A DNA stretch of 64,000 nucleotides, taken from Carya illinoinensis. Lineage: Eukaryota > Streptophyta > Magnoliopsida > Fagales > Juglandaceae. Positions 36,690 through 51,173 of this stretch are shown here, piece after piece; position 1 is the first letter of the stretch; each line of letters starts with the position of its first letter. A program made the translations under genes and the position numbers. Below the pieces are notes generated by a model. The model saw nothing but the letters and a program-made list of their open reading frames with translations, made no database searches and was not told the DNA's origin. Where the stretch lies: the NCBI RefSeq assembly GCF_018687715.1, contig NC_056754.1, forward strand, positions 13,538,501 to 13,602,500, in the 5' to 3' direction.

Positions 36690-37447
36690 AGTGGTGGAGC
36701 CATAAATTTAATCTAGGGGGGCCAAACAAAAAATTAGAACAATATACATCAAATATTTTTTGTTATACTTTTATACAATTTTTTATGATATATAATAATG
36801 TAATAAGAAGATTTACAATAAAAAAAAAAAAATACGTTTAATACAACTTATGTATTAAAAAAGTATTTGATATGTCAAGAATAATATATTATTGAAATAA
36901 TATTATAAAGATATTCATATAAATATATTAAACAAAAGAAATACATAGTGTCTAAAATTGTAACTTACGTTTTTTTAAATAAACAAAATCATTTCCAGTT
37001 TCTGGAGATCAAGAAACTAGAAATGGGTCCGTTGGACCTCACAATCAAGCAGGTAAAACGTCTGTTTCTTTTCTTCGTTTTGATGTTGAAAAATGGAGAA
37101 AATAAAATGTGAAAGACAAGATGTGAAGTATGATGTGTTGTGTCATGTGCGAAAGAAATGCCAGCCTGTAAATGGTAGATTGTTGTAAGCCATAACTTGG
37201 AGATTGAAATGCTTTGAAAATTTGAAAGAGGTTAAAAATACTACCAGTTATAGTTAGAATTTATTTTATATGATATGTGTTTTATTTATTTCATTTTTAT
37301 ATCAAATTAAATTTTATGGAGGAGCTAAAATAATTTTTAGAGGAGGGGCCAATACATGATAAATTAACATTATTTTATCAAATAAAAAAAATTAACATAT
37401 ATATATTTTTACAGTTTCTTTGGGGGATGCCAACGTGGCTCTGTCAC
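36690..37447. mobile_element. Non-autonomous DNA element, about 760 bp
   Basis: The left end GTGGTGGAGCCATA followed by a G run and GCC, and the right end ACGTGGCTCTGTCAC, are imperfect inverted repeats. The inside is AT-rich with a short GC-richer part near 37000-37070 and has no transposase. Target duplication not identified. Confidence 0.5.
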
Positions 37448-37944
37448 GGTACATTAAATTTATTTTATAATAAAAATAGATTTATAATCTAGCATAGCAC
37501 ATGATTAAGTACTACGATTGATTTGTAGATTTACTTCTGCAAGCTCTTTTTTTGGCTAAAGAATTTCTCTACTCTTATTGGTGGAGTTTTGGGATTGATT
37601 GGTTTCATCTTGCAAAATAAATTGAGACAACTAGTCATGTTTGGATAGAAGGAACTGGGTTGGAATATTTATATAGATTTCAAGTAGATAGAATATTTAA
37701 ACAAGATATTTGGAAATTAAAGAACTAAATTCAGATCTGTCCTGCCATTTAAACTTAATTACCCTAAATTAATAGACAATAGAAGCTGCGAGATTTTAGT
37801 GATTTTAATTTATTGAAGAAAGTGACCAAAGGGTTAAAGGACGTTCACTCGTCTCAGTTGTTGGCACTTCACAACCTCCCAAACCTTGAATTTGCTACGT
37901 CGACCTTCCAATGAACGGCTTTGGCCTTTCCCTTCTCACCCCTC

Positions 37945-38045
<101 letters not shown>

Positions 38046-38136
38046 ATATATCTTTAATTTCCTCTTACTAATACAATGCTCTCTTTAATTTAAGCTCTGT
38101 AGCTCATTCATTTATTTATATTCTCTCAGTTTTGTT

Positions 38137-38146
38137 CTATATATAG
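38137..38146 (+). promoter_or_regulatory. Candidate TATA box of the GA20-oxidase gene
   Basis: CTATATATAG lies 71-80 bp before the start codon and would place transcription start near 38170. AT-rich surroundings make this tentative. Confidence 0.4.
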
Positions 38147-38216
38147 TTCTCTCTGTCCTTGTGCTCTATAAGTTATATACAGCTAGCTAATTCATCTTGC
38201 TCCAGAGCCCTTTAAA

Positions 38217-38910
38217 ATGTCTCTCATATTGGACTCTAGCACTTCACCCATTCCTGTGTCATGTCCATTGATGGAGCTTAAAGATGAGAATGGAGCTTTG
38301 GTTTTTGACTCTGCCCTGCATCAGAAACAATCGAACTTGCCCAGTGCGTTTATCTGGCCACTGCGAGACTTGGTACACAGTCATGAAGAGGAGCTTAAAG
38401 AACCCCTGATAGACCTGGGTCGGTTCATTCGAGGTGACAATGCGGCAACTGCTCGCGCAGTGGAGCTCGTGAGGGCTGCTTGCTTGAACCATGGTTTCTT
38501 CCAAGTGACCAACCATGGTGTTGATGCCAGTCTCATTCGTGCCGCATATGAGGAGATGGATGCCATTTTCAAGATGCCTCCCGGCAGGAAGCTCAGCCTT
38601 TACAGGAAGCCCGGCTGCTTCTCAGGGTATTCCGGCGCCCATGCAGATCGCTACTCGTCTAACTTGCCATGGAAGGAGACATTTTCTTTTGGGTACCATG
38701 GGAACGAGTCCGAGCCCACCGTAGTTAACTATTTCAAGTCTGTCTTAGGAGAAGATTTTGAACCGACAGGGTCAGATAATCATAGACGATTGCGTAGCTA
38801 ACTAATACTCCAGACATCGACACTGATGCACTGTTTATTAAGTTCCATGCCTAGCTTTTAGCAAATTCAATCTAGCTAGCTAGCAATTCCGTTTTCTAGA
38901 ATTAGTGCCC

Positions 38911-38948
<38 letters not shown>

Positions 38949-39110
38949 TTCAATAAGAACAAAAACCAGTAGTTCTAGTACTTCTGTTGATGGATTTGCA
39001 TGGACCTAAATTCATTTTTTCCCTCGATGCTTTCGAATATAAATAAATTACTAAAGCTTGACCTTTTGACTTGATATATAGTAGGCTTGTTCCAGTTTGA
39101 AAATAGCTCA

Positions 39111-39141
<31 letters not shown>

Positions 39142-40798
39142 TATATCATCTAATTAACGGAGAGCATGAACTATATATGCTTAATTTGTTACAGTTGGGT
39201 TTACCAAAGATACTGTGAAGCCATGAAGGAAGTTTCTCTAGTGATTATGGAGCTCTTGGCACTTAGCTTGGGTGTTGATCGTTTACACTACAGAAAGTTT
39301 TTTGAAGATGGAAGCTCAATAATGAGGTGTAACAACTATCCTCCTTGCAAAAAATCTGGCCTCACCCTCGGCACCGGTCCTCATTGCGACCCAGCCTCCT
39401 TGACCATACTTCATCAGGACCAAGTAGGAGGCCTTGAGGTTTTTGCAAACAACAGATGGCAAGCAATTCGACCTCGTCCAGATGCCCTAGTTATAAACAT
39501 TGGGGATACCTTTATGGTACGTACGTACGTCGACCTTAAATTAATTCCCGATATCATTCCCGGCCCTCAATCGATTGATCGATCTGATTTTGTTTAATTA
39601 TTTCGTGTTAATTTTATTGCAAAATTAAATTGAAATCGTGAAGTCATGTAAAAGACTCGGAGATTAGTCTATGTTTTTATAGCATGAGTAACAGTAGGCG
39701 TAAAACACACACATGCATGCATGCAGCATGGGGACAAGTAGGTCGATCTCAGCATTAATTATTTTTTGTTAAGATTAAGACATGAATTTTGACCTTGAAA
39801 TGACTAAGGATGATCAATTATAGAGTCGCAGTACACATGATAAAGGTGTTGGCTGCTATATAGTCGTTCCCGAATACTAGCTAGCTATCTGCTAGTTCTT
39901 CTAATAATTTAATTTGAAGCTAGTACTTTGAGATCCAAGTACGCAGCCACCACCGGTGGCTCGATCTGGAGTAATTTTTGTGGGACCATCAGCATTATAA
40001 TTCATAATTTTATGAAAACTTAGGGTTTAGTCAACACATGAGATCATAAGAAAGTCATGATGGTCTAAGCTCATGCGTAACTCTTTGTTTGACAGAAACA
40101 TTTTGGCTTTTATTTTGACAAAGATTTACGTACGTACCGGTTAAGGTACGTATAATATAGCACCTAACCATGAGGATAAGTACCTAGTTATGTATCTGTT
40201 TAATTGCGAGAAGGCCAATATAATTCCATTAATTATCTTCTTTTGAAGGCATTTTGGACATGAACTACAATGGTATGCCTTGTAAATTTCTTTAGAACTA
40301 GGGGCATATGAAAATATATGTGTGTGTGTGTGTGTGTGTGTTGTGTTTTCATGGCAGAAACATCTCAAAGGACAAATCAAATTTGGAGTAGTTAGCTAGC
40401 TATATGTCAATCTTTATCGATCTGTGGTATATATGCTGCAGCCTGAAGCTTGCTATAGCAGGCCAATAAAAGATATTATGATGATTTGATTTTTGTTTGT
40501 TTTGATAAATGTACGTACATAGGCATTATCCAATGGGAGGTATAAGAGTTGCCTGCACAGGGCAGTGGTGAACAGGGAAAAGGAGAGGAGATCATTGGTT
40601 TTCTTCGTGTGCCCTAGAGAGGACAAAGTAGTGAGCCCCCCCCAAGATCTGGTTTGCGGAGAAGGGCAAAGGAAGTACCCGGATTTCACATGGTCCGACC
40701 TCTTGGAGTTTACCCAAAAGCACTACAGAGCTGATGTCGCTACCCTCCAAAGCTTCATCCAATGGCTTAATCTATCTACCAAAAAATCCAACTTCTAG
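38217..40798 (+). CDS. GA20ox: Gibberellin 20-oxidase
   Basis: Exons 38217-38770, 39195-39516 and 40523-40798, GT-AG, phases join to 383 codons, the usual length and two-intron structure of the family. It is a cytosolic Fe(II)/2-oxoglutarate dioxygenase that oxidises carbon 20 of GA12/GA53 toward GA9/GA20. Seen: the N-terminal dioxygenase region with [11 protein letters not shown], the GA20ox signature LPWKETFSF, iron ligands H248 and D250 (GPHCDP) and H304 (LHRAV), and the 2-oxoglutarate site R314-x-S316. The usual NYYPPCQ substrate motif reads NNYPPCK at 231-237, a departure from the family consensus as I know it. Introns carry (TTA)n and (TG)n repeats. Expression of such genes is normally under feedback control by gibberellin; nothing here proves it. 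Confidence 0.94.
38911..38947. repeat. (TTA)12 microsatellite in GA20ox intron 1
   Basis: About twelve perfect trinucleotide repeats between exons 1 and 2. Confidence 0.93.
40320..40341. repeat. (TG)11 microsatellite in GA20ox intron 2
   Basis: About eleven TG repeats about 180 bp before exon 3. Confidence 0.9.
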
Positions 40799-41848
40799 TA
40801 CCTTTAATTGGCAGATTCTGATCAACGAATTATATCGATCTGATCAATATGCATGATATTCTATTTCCCATCCCCCAACTCCTTAATTTCCTCCCTATTT
40901 TGTATATATATGCATGTATGTCGTTTAAGCAAATATCTAGCTCACCAGCCAGCTAATATTATTTGGTTTTGGTGTACCCTAGTTCTACTAGTACTAGTAC
41001 TAGTACCGTATATACATGACAATTCTCATGAGTACCAGTACTAGTTCTCATCAGTACCGTACTCATGATATCTGTAATTTGATCTTTCTCTGAGTACTGT
41101 ATGGTGCACGTGCATATTCAGGCACAGTACGCATGCATACGCTATTAAAGAGAAGACTTTTTATGTTATCCAAGTAGTCCAAGTCATGCATGAACGTACC
41201 CGCGTGTCAGTTCTATCTATATATTAATTGTCAATATAATCAAGAGCTAGCTGCTATGCTCTCTCGTCCCATTCGATCGGTTTCTAGTTTTTCGGTCCTC
41301 TTTGTTACATATATGGAATGTCAACTAATTGCATGTAGTACTGTTATTACGTACCATTCCTTCAATTCTGAATTAAACCACATATACTAGGTTAAACAAA
41401 TTAAGTACAATATATAATCAGTACGCGCGCGGTACGCATCATTCGTTGAGAGTAATTTTATTTGAAAAGGCTCATTAATTTGTATGGCAAGTCATGAACA
41501 TGGGATATTGATGCATGCAATTATTAATATCAAATGCCATCATTAATTGATCATGAATATATCGCTAGGCATTTGGCCATGCAGAACCCTATAATCATCG
41601 ATCGACCTAAGTGTTAGCTCTTCCTGATATCTCTTTACTCTGATCTCCTCATGAGTTGAGATCTCTTTTGTTAAAATTTTCTTCCAATTTTAACTTCTTT
41701 AGAAAACCCAAAAGTACAATAAAATTAACATGGCTGATCATCAGGTATCTCAAACTTTTTCTAGTGCCCAATTGCTTGTCAATAATGTAATGGCAACGAT
41801 TGATCGAAGGCCGCGGCGGCCTACGTACATGCATGAAAGAAAGAATAT
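40799..41848. other. GA20-oxidase 3' flank
   Basis: No further gene. Contains a CTAGTACTAGTACTAGTACC cluster near 40980-41000 and related GTACCAGTACTAG words to 41060, plus generic AT-rich sequence up to the Copia insertion. Confidence 0.5.
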
Positions 41849-41853
41849 TAATG

Positions 41854-42058
41854 TGTAGAAAAGATGGTTTCACACTACGCACATAAAACCTAAAATGCAA
41901 AAAAGGAAAGTTTCCTCTGCTTTTGATTAAAAGAATTCCGTGTATTACAAAGCTGACCTATGTCCTATTTATACAGAAAACTAATTACAGCACGTGTTAT
42001 AATTAAAATGAAAACTTGCTAACTAACTCTAACTAACTCATATGTACATATCTCAACA
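41854..42058 (-). repeat. 3' LTR of the Copia element
   Basis: 205 bp, on the plus strand starting TGTAGAAAAG and ending TCTCAACA. Confidence 0.95.
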
Positions 42059-42070
42059 CTCCCCCTCAAG
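42059..42070 (-). other. Polypurine tract of the Copia element
   Basis: CTTGAGGGGGAG on the minus strand, directly against the 3' LTR. Confidence 0.88.
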
Positions 42071-45000
42071 ATGGAGTATGTATATTTATTACTCCCATCT
42101 TGGAAAGGAAAAATGTAAACTGAGGGAAGGCCAAAGCCTTTGTAAAAAAATCTGCCAGCTGATGCTTTGAATTCACATGAAGAGTATGCAGTATTCCAGC
42201 TTGAATTTTTTCTCTAACCAAATGGCAATCAATTTCAATGTGTTTCGTTCTCTCATGAAACACTGGGTTGGCTGCTATATGTAGAGCAGCTTTGCTGTCA
42301 CAGTAAAGTAATGCTGGTGAGTTGTGATTAATCCCAAAGTCTTTAAGCAAGGCAATTAACCAAATTAATTCACATGTTGTGGAACCGAGAGCCCTGTATT
42401 CAGCCTCTGCTGATGATCTTGACACAGTGTTTTGTTTCTTGGATTTCCAAGAAATAAGAGATTCACCCAAGAAAACACAAAAGCCTGTAATTGACTTTCT
42501 TGTTTCAGGACATGTTGCCCAGTCTGAATCCGTGAATGCCTTCAATTGTAAAGATGAAGATGCATGCAAAAATATACCCTGCCCTGGAGTTCCTTTTATA
42601 TATCTCAAAACCTGATATGCAGCATCAAGATGAACTTGTGCTGGTTTATTCATAAACTGAGCCAAAATGTGAACAGAGAATACCAAGTCTGGTCTTGTAA
42701 TAGTCAAGTAGAGTAACCTTCCTATTAACCTTCGATAGACAGTGGGATCTTCTAATGAACCACTATCTGTATTGATGAGGCGCAGGTTAGGATCCATAGG
42801 TATTTTGGCTGGTTTGCAGCCAATAAAACCTGAATCTGTTAACACTTCAAGAGCATAGTGTCTTTGGCAAACAGAAATGCCTTTAGATGTTCGAGCTACT
42901 TCCAATCCTAGGAAGTATTTTAATTCTCCAAGATCTTTAATCTTGAACTCAGCATGAAGAATATTTTTGATGTCTTGCACAGCTTGAATATCATTGCTTG
43001 CTACTATGACATCATCCACATAGACAAGCAAGGCAATGAATGAACTTGTAGTGACTTTAGTAAACAGAGAATAGTCACACTTAGATTGTGAAAAACCATG
43101 GTTTAAAAGACAATTTGATAACTTGTGAAACCATTGGCGAGAAGCCTGTTTGAGTCCATACAAGGATTTAGTCAACTTGCATACTCGTGTCTCCCCCTCA
43201 CTTCCATAACCTTGAGGAAGTGTCATGTAAACCTCTTCATTTAAATCACCATGAAGAAAAGCATTATTTACATCTAACTGATGTAAATACCATCCTTTAG
43301 CAGCAGCAATGGCAAGCAAACACCTAACACTGGTGAGCTTGGCAACAGGAGAAAATGTATCAAGAAAGTCCAATCCTTCTTGTTGAGTGTACCCCTTAGC
43401 TACAAGCCTAACTTTGTATCTCTCAATGGTACCATCTGACTTATATTTAATCTTATACACCCATTTGCAACCAATTGGATGTTTATCAGGAGGTAAACTA
43501 GTAAGAACCCAAGTATGATTTTCTTCAAGAGCAGTTAACTCAACTGACATGGCATCACGCCAATGTGAAAATTTGACAGCTTGATAATATGATTTGGGTT
43601 CAAAATTGGAAGACAAAGAAACTGTGTAGGCTTTGTATGCAGGAGACAATTTAGAATAAGAAAGATAAGTAGACAAAGGGTAGTGAGAACTAACCTTTGA
43701 GGATGCTGCAGCAAGTGAACTATGATCTGAGGTGAGAACAAGTAAGATGACAATGATATTGCTGTAGATAGTTTGGTGGATGTCTCTGTCTAGTGGATCT
43801 TCTAAGAGAAGAAACATTTGTAGAATCAATATTTTGAGTAGGATTTTGAGGGGTGGCTGTATAGTGGTTGAAAAGAATGTGGAATCTATTGTAGGATCAA
43901 AAACTGGAACTGGAAGAACAAAAGACTCCATAGGTATAACAGTTTGTTGTGAGGAAGAATGAACAAGATTTTTCTTGTAGGGAAATATGTGTTCATGGAA
44001 AATAACATCCCTAGATAGAAAAACTGTATGAGATTGTAAATCATAGAGTTTATATCCTTTTACACCATAGGGATAACCAAGAAACAAACACTTTCTTGCT
44101 CTAGAGTCAAATTTATTTCTATGGGCAGAAAGAGTACTAGCAAAACAAAGGCATCCAAATACCTTGAAATGAGAATATGAAGGCTTTGTAGAGAAAAGCA
44201 ATTCATAAGGAGACTTATTTGAGAGAAGTGGAGTAGGTAATCTATTGATGATATAAGCAGCTGTTAAGACACAATCACCCCAAAAACATAAAGGAAGATG
44301 TGCTTGAAATCTGAGAGCTCTAGCCACTTCTAACAAATGTCTATGCTTACGTTCCACAATTCCATTTTGTTGAGGAGTGGCATTACAACTCCTTTGATGA
44401 ATGATTCCCTTAGAAGTATAATAATTGGTCATATTGAATTCTAGACCATTATCACTTCTAATGGTTTTAACTTTATGATTGAATTGTGTTTCAGCAAGAG
44501 CAAAGAATGAAAGTAACTTAGGTCTAGTTTCAGATTTAGTTTTCATCATATAGACCCAAGTTGCTCGTGAGAAATCATCCACAATTGTAAGAAAGTACTG
44601 AAAACCTTCTAAAGTGGAAGTAGAAAAAGGACCCCATATATCAGTATGGATGAGATCAAATGGTTCTGTAGTGACAGAATTGCTCAGAGGAAAAGATAAA
44701 CGAGCCTGTTTGGAATAATGGCATATATCACAGATGTTTGTACAAGGAGAAATTGATAAGAGAATCTTGTTTATGTAACAAACATTGTCTAGCATTGGAT
44801 GGATGTCCTAAACGATAATGCCATATGTCTAAAGTTTGAGGACTTGAAACAAGAGGTGCAGGAATACTGGAAGCAGAAAATGCATTATTGGAATTAGAAA
44901 ATACACTAGAAACAGAATCATCAATTACATCAGGGGTTGATGTCTTATATGGCAGCAAGTAATAAAGTCCATCTCGTTGTTCACACCAGACCAATCGTCC

Positions 45001-46496
45001 TCCATGCACACAGGTCCTGAATGATACATGATTTGTTCAAGAAAAACACAGCACAGTTAGTAGAATGAACAAGTTTACTAACTGACAAAAGATTGAAGGA
45101 GAAAGATGGAACACATAGAACATTAGTCAATATTAAGGTATCAGAAATTTTGACTATGCCTATGTGTGTGACACTGACTTTGTGACCATTTGGAAGAGTC
45201 ACAAAGGTAGATTGAACAGAGGAGTATGAATTTAAGAAAGAAACAGAACTGACCATGTGGTCAGTTGCACCAGTATCAATGATCCAAGGTGCATTAGAAG
45301 GATGATTTTCAACTTTATGGATGAAGGATGAAAAATGCTGAAAACTAAGAGCAGTAAAAACACTATGTGAGGGAAATGGTAATATACCTGACTGATGAAG
45401 GAATGTCTGAGGATTGTGATGAGTACCTACGGGTGAAACCATTGGAGGTTTGGTTGAAGATTTGTGTAAATCAAGCATAGAAAGCAGTTGTTGACACTGC
45501 TCTTGAGTAAAAGGTAATGAAGATCCTTCAAAAGTGTGTGCCTCCTGTGAAACATTATCAGAAGGGTTACCATTGACAGAATTAATCCGAGATTTGGTGA
45601 ATTTGTATCCAGGAGGATACCCGTGGAGTTTATAGCATTTCTCCTTGGTATGGCCCACTATTCCATAGTGGCTGCACATTGGTTTAGGTTTCGAAGAAAA
45701 TTTATTCCTTGGAGTGAATTTCTGAGGATGTTGTTGCTGAGTAGTGGAAACCAAAGCAGCAGAATCATTATTCACAAATTTAACAATGGAATGAATACCA
45801 CGCTGTCTTTCTTCTTGCAAGATCAGAGAGAACACTCTGTTGATATCAGGAAATGGATCTATCAACAAAATTTGTGATCTAACACTTGCAAAAGTGTCAT
45901 TAAGTCCCATCAGAAAACGCATTGCATATTCTCGTTGCCGGTGGTCAAGAACAGCTTTTAAAACTTCACAATTACAATTTCTTGAAGAGATACAAGAAGG
46001 TAAAGACATGTAATTCATCAATTCATCCCAAAGAGTCTTCAATCGAGTAAAATATGCACTTACAGACAGATCATCTTGCATCAGATCTCCAATTTCCTTC
46101 TGGAGCTGAAAAATCCTAGGCGCATTAGTTTGCAAATAGCGTTGCTGTAAATCACACCAAAGTTCTCGTGTTGTGTTGATGTAGATACAACTGGCTGCGA
46201 TCTCTTTTGATACAGAATTGAGTAACCACGAGAAAAACCATGTCATTACAACGTAACCAAGCAGTATGCGCTGGATCAGAAACATTAGATGGCAAGGTAA
46301 TACTTCCATCAATGAAACCAAGCTTGTGCTTAGATCGTAAAGCAATTCGCATGGATCGAGACCAAGCATGGTAATTATCTCCAGTTAATGGCTGCGTAAC
46401 CAGCACAATGCCAGGATTATCGGCATTGTTGAGATGATAAGGACTGGATGAATTATCCGTAAGATTGATAGGAGATTCAGAGGAAGAAGACTCCAT
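42066..46496 (-). pseudogene. Copia gag-pol polyprotein with frameshifts
   Basis: Start MESSSSESPINL at 46496. Gag shifts frame in an A run at 46231-46235 (one extra base). The zinc knuckle near 45670 reads CSHYGIVGHTKEKC, where the second cysteine is replaced by tyrosine. The protease site is DTGATDHM (about 45270). Further one-base shifts lie at about 44990 and about 44745. From 44795 to 42066 a 909-codon frame holds integrase (HTDIWGPF, RSDNGLEF, QNGIVERKH), RT (WVYKIKYKSDG, LDVNNAFLHGDL, YVDDVIVAS) and RNase H (TDSDWATCPETRKS, SSAEAEYRA, YCDSKAA). A short low-complexity stretch between integrase and RT reads unlike the family and may hold two compensating shifts. Confidence 0.92.
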
Positions 46497-46519
46497 TTAA
46501 TGCAGAATTGTAATTTTCT

Positions 46520-46534
46520 CTTTCACTGATACCA
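46520..46534 (-). other. Primer-binding site of the Copia element
   Basis: TGGTATCAGTGAAAG on the minus strand, abutting the 5' LTR; the first nine bases match the initiator tRNA-Met 3' end. Confidence 0.9.
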
Positions 46535-46739
46535 TGTAGAAAAGATGGTTTCACACTACGCACATAAAACCTAAAAGGCAAAAAAGGAAAGTTTCCTCTG
46601 CTTTTGATTAAAAGAATTCCGTGTATTACAAAGCTGACCTATGTCCTATTTATACAGAAAACTAATTACAGCACGTGTTATAATTAAAATGAAAACTTGC
46701 TAACTAACTCTAACTAACTCATATGTACATATCTCAACA
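46535..46739 (-). repeat. 5' LTR of the Copia element
   Basis: 205 bp, nearly identical to the copy at 41854-42058. Confidence 0.95.
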
Positions 46740-46744
46740 TAATG

Positions 46745-48627
<1,883 letters not shown>

Positions 48628-48714
48628 TTAGTACTGGAAACCATGTCCTCTGAAATACTGCGGCTCCTTCTTAATTGCCTCCCCACCTGATCTTGGATTC
48701 TTGAGACACTCGAT
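48628..48714 (-). CDS. Possible terminal exon of an unrecognised gene
   Basis: On the minus strand TTTTACAG precedes a 28-codon open stretch with residues CLKNPRSGGEAIKKEP and ending HGFQY before TAA. A second frame is also open to a TAG, so the reading frame is uncertain. An AATAAA lies about 120 bp downstream. I do not recognise the protein and no matching upstream exon was proven. Confidence 0.2.
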   Translation of the reverse strand: MECLKNPRSGGEAIKKEPQYFRGHGFQY

Positions 48715-49078
48715 CTGTAAAATAATACATGGGAACTTTATTTTAATGTTTTAAAACATATATACCGCTCAGTAACGGGACAAAATTGCAAATGAAGCAC
48801 TTGTTTAATGAGACATGGTCATTCATGCCAGTAAAACCTCGGTTTCATGGAAACTTAGCTATAACTTCGAGTTGTCATAATCGTATCACTATCACAAAGA
48901 CAAATACTGCCACAAGGGTTGTCGTTACATTCTTAAAACGAAAACATAAAAAATAGGGTAAGGAAGGGGCCCCCAAAACATCTCTGGGCAAATAAAACTT
49001 TTGTAAGCTAGGATGATAGCTAGCTAGCTTGATAATTAGAAAATGAATATTTACGGAGAGGCAGTAGTACTGTCTCCC

Positions 49079-49255
49079 TCAAATTTGAGGCGACTGGTAG
49101 ATAGAGATGCCACGTACGTACAGATGATGGCCACTGTGGTCACCCTGCTCCAGCCTTTTCAACATATATTTCATCCCTTTTCTGAAATTGTTCACATGAT
49201 TTGATTCATTTTTCAGAGATACTATTCCACAACTTATAGTTTTGGCCTCGTGCAT
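49079..49255 (-). CDS. Unrecognised 58-codon open frame
   Basis: Starts MHEAKTISCG, contains NNFRKGMKYMLKRLEQGDH and ends IYQSPQI. It is mixed charged and aromatic, without signal peptide or known motif. It could be an exon of the same unknown gene as 48628-48714, a small peptide gene, or chance. Confidence 0.2.
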   Translation of the reverse strand: MHEAKTISCGIVSLKNESNHVNNFRKGMKYMLKRLEQGDHSGHHLYVRGISIYQSPQI

Positions 49256-49512
49256 TCACGTGTGCGTGCATGATTTCGGGCCAGGTTTGTTTAGTAGTGG
49301 CACGTGTGTGGGGTCCAGACAAAGATTTTGTTTCCAACTTGTTTTAAAAGTGTTTCGAATTATTGACTTGGACACCTTTATTTGCATTCACAAGTACTCT
49401 TCGCGAAACCACATATTTATGTATCTTTATGTCGGGCACCAATTATATATATACATATTCTTTTAGAAATAAAAAGATATGAGAGGGAACATTAGAGGTG
49501 ATTTACTTATTT

Positions 49513-49643
49513 CATTACAAGAAAAAAGAATATTTGTGATAAATTATTTATGATGATAATGATTATTTGCGACGAAAACAGACTTATTTTAATAGAAAAC
49601 AAAATAACTTATCACAAATAAATAATTTTTTTTGTAGTTATCT
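49513..49643. mobile_element. CACTA-like MITE, about 130 bp
   Basis: Left end CATTACAAGAAAAAAGAATA with TTTGTGATAA, right end TTATCACAAATAAATAA ending TTTTTTTTGTAG: inverted and CACTA-like. A similar left end occurs at about 60653 (ATTACAAGAAAAATGAATT). Confidence 0.6.
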
Positions 49644-49889
49644 AAGCATATATAGCATGATCATAATAGCACCTAACACATTAGAAACAGAACATGGCTG
49701 GAGAGCTTAAATGAAGAAAACTCGTAGGTGATCCCTCAAATCAGACTTGAGTCACAGCTAATTAGATCACAACCCACTAAGAAATTTCAACAAATTCTTT
49801 AATGCATGGCTAATGCTAATAATCTAAAGTTAGTCATATTTGAATTAGAACCCAAAACTTAATACATGTCAAATCAGTTGGGAGTTATC
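49644..49889. other. Short intergenic spacer
   Basis: Nothing recognised. Confidence 0.5.
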
Positions 49890-49974
49890 TACTACAACAA
49901 AATTAAGATTTAGTGGCGCTTTAGAATTAGTGACAGTCTCCAAACTGTTTTGTGACGGTTTATACAAACCGTCA

Positions 49975-50220
49975 CTAAATCTAGATGAAAATTCGTCTAA
50001 CGTTCGAATGTAGGAAAACTTACATTCGAACGCTATATGAACGTTCGAACACTAAATATTTTTACGTGCAAACGTAATATTTTTTGGCGCCAACGTTCGA
50101 ACGTTAATCAGTGATATTCGAACGTTGAGTGACGTTCGAACGTTAATCAGTAATGTTCGAATGTTAATCAGTGACGTTCGAACGTTAGTGGGTGAAGTTC
50201 GAACGTTAGATATAATATTT
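49975..50220. repeat. Left array of TTCGAA-centred palindromes in the CACTA element
   Basis: Copies of CGTTCGAACGTT and variants (TTCGAATGT, GATATTCGAACGTTG) spaced about 20-45 bp, alternating with ATCAGTGA linkers. Confidence 0.85.
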
Positions 50221-51115
50221 CGTAAATATGACTATAATTTAAAATTTTATGTAGTTTTTAAATAAAATAATGCATCCTTTGTGAACAATTATTACAAATT
50301 TAAAGAGATTGAAATTTGAAGCGCAATGATTTAATATTAAAATTGGATAAGTTAACTGTACTATATAATACACTATATTATATACTAGTTAAGTATATAA
50401 TATATATTATATATATAGTCTAGTGCTATATACTATACTATATATAGTCTAGTATATATTATATAATATATATAGTATATATATATTCATTATATATTAT
50501 ATCTATAGTCATTACATATAATATATTATATAGTTAATATATATAGTATATATTATAGTATATAGTTAATATACTATATATATTATTATATATTATTTAT
50601 AATAATAAAGTACATTTCTTTCACATACGTTCGAATATTAGTGGGTGAAGTTCGAACGTTAGATATAATATTTCGTAAATATGACTATAATTTAAATTTT
50701 ATGTAGTTTTTAAATAAAATAATGCATTCTTTGTGAACAATTATTACAAATTTAAAGAGATTGAAATTTGAAGCGCAATGATTTAATATTAAAATTCGAT
50801 AAGCTAACTGTAGTATATTATATACTATATATAATATATTATATACTAGTTAAGTATATAATATATATTATATATATAGTCTAGTGCTATATACTATACT
50901 ATATATAGTCTAGTATATATTATATAATATATATAGTATATATATACTCATTATATATTATATATATAGTCATTACATATAATATATAATATAGTTAATA
51001 TATAAATATTATATAGTTAATATATATAGTTTATATTATAGTATATAGTTAATATTATATATAGTTAATATATTATATATTATTTATAATAATAGAGTAT
51101 ATTTCTTTTACATAC
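50187..51115. repeat. Direct duplication of an about 453-bp AT-rich block
   Basis: AGTGGGTGAAGTTCGAACG begins at 50187 and again at 50640 and is followed by the same sequence, including TGAAGCGCAATGATTTAAT and long TATATA/CTAGTATATA palindromes. The second copy is slightly longer through extra TATA units. Confidence 0.88.
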
Positions 51116-51173
51116 GTTCGAACGTTCGAACGTTATTTTTTAAACATTCGAACGTATATGCAACGTATATGCA

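Larger units (their letters stand above)
41854..46739 (-). mobile_element. Ty1/Copia LTR retrotransposon (4886 bp), young but frameshifted
   Basis: Two 205-bp LTRs (41854-42058 and 46535-46739) differ at one position by eye (about 41898, T versus G). The 5-bp target duplication is TAATG (41849-41853 and 46740-46744). In minus orientation the order is primer-binding site, gag, protease, integrase, RT, RNase H, purine tract: the Copia order. At least three single-base frameshifts break gag-pol. It lies about 1 kb downstream of the GA20-oxidase gene, antisense to it. The lineage within Copia was not determined. Confidence 0.95.
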
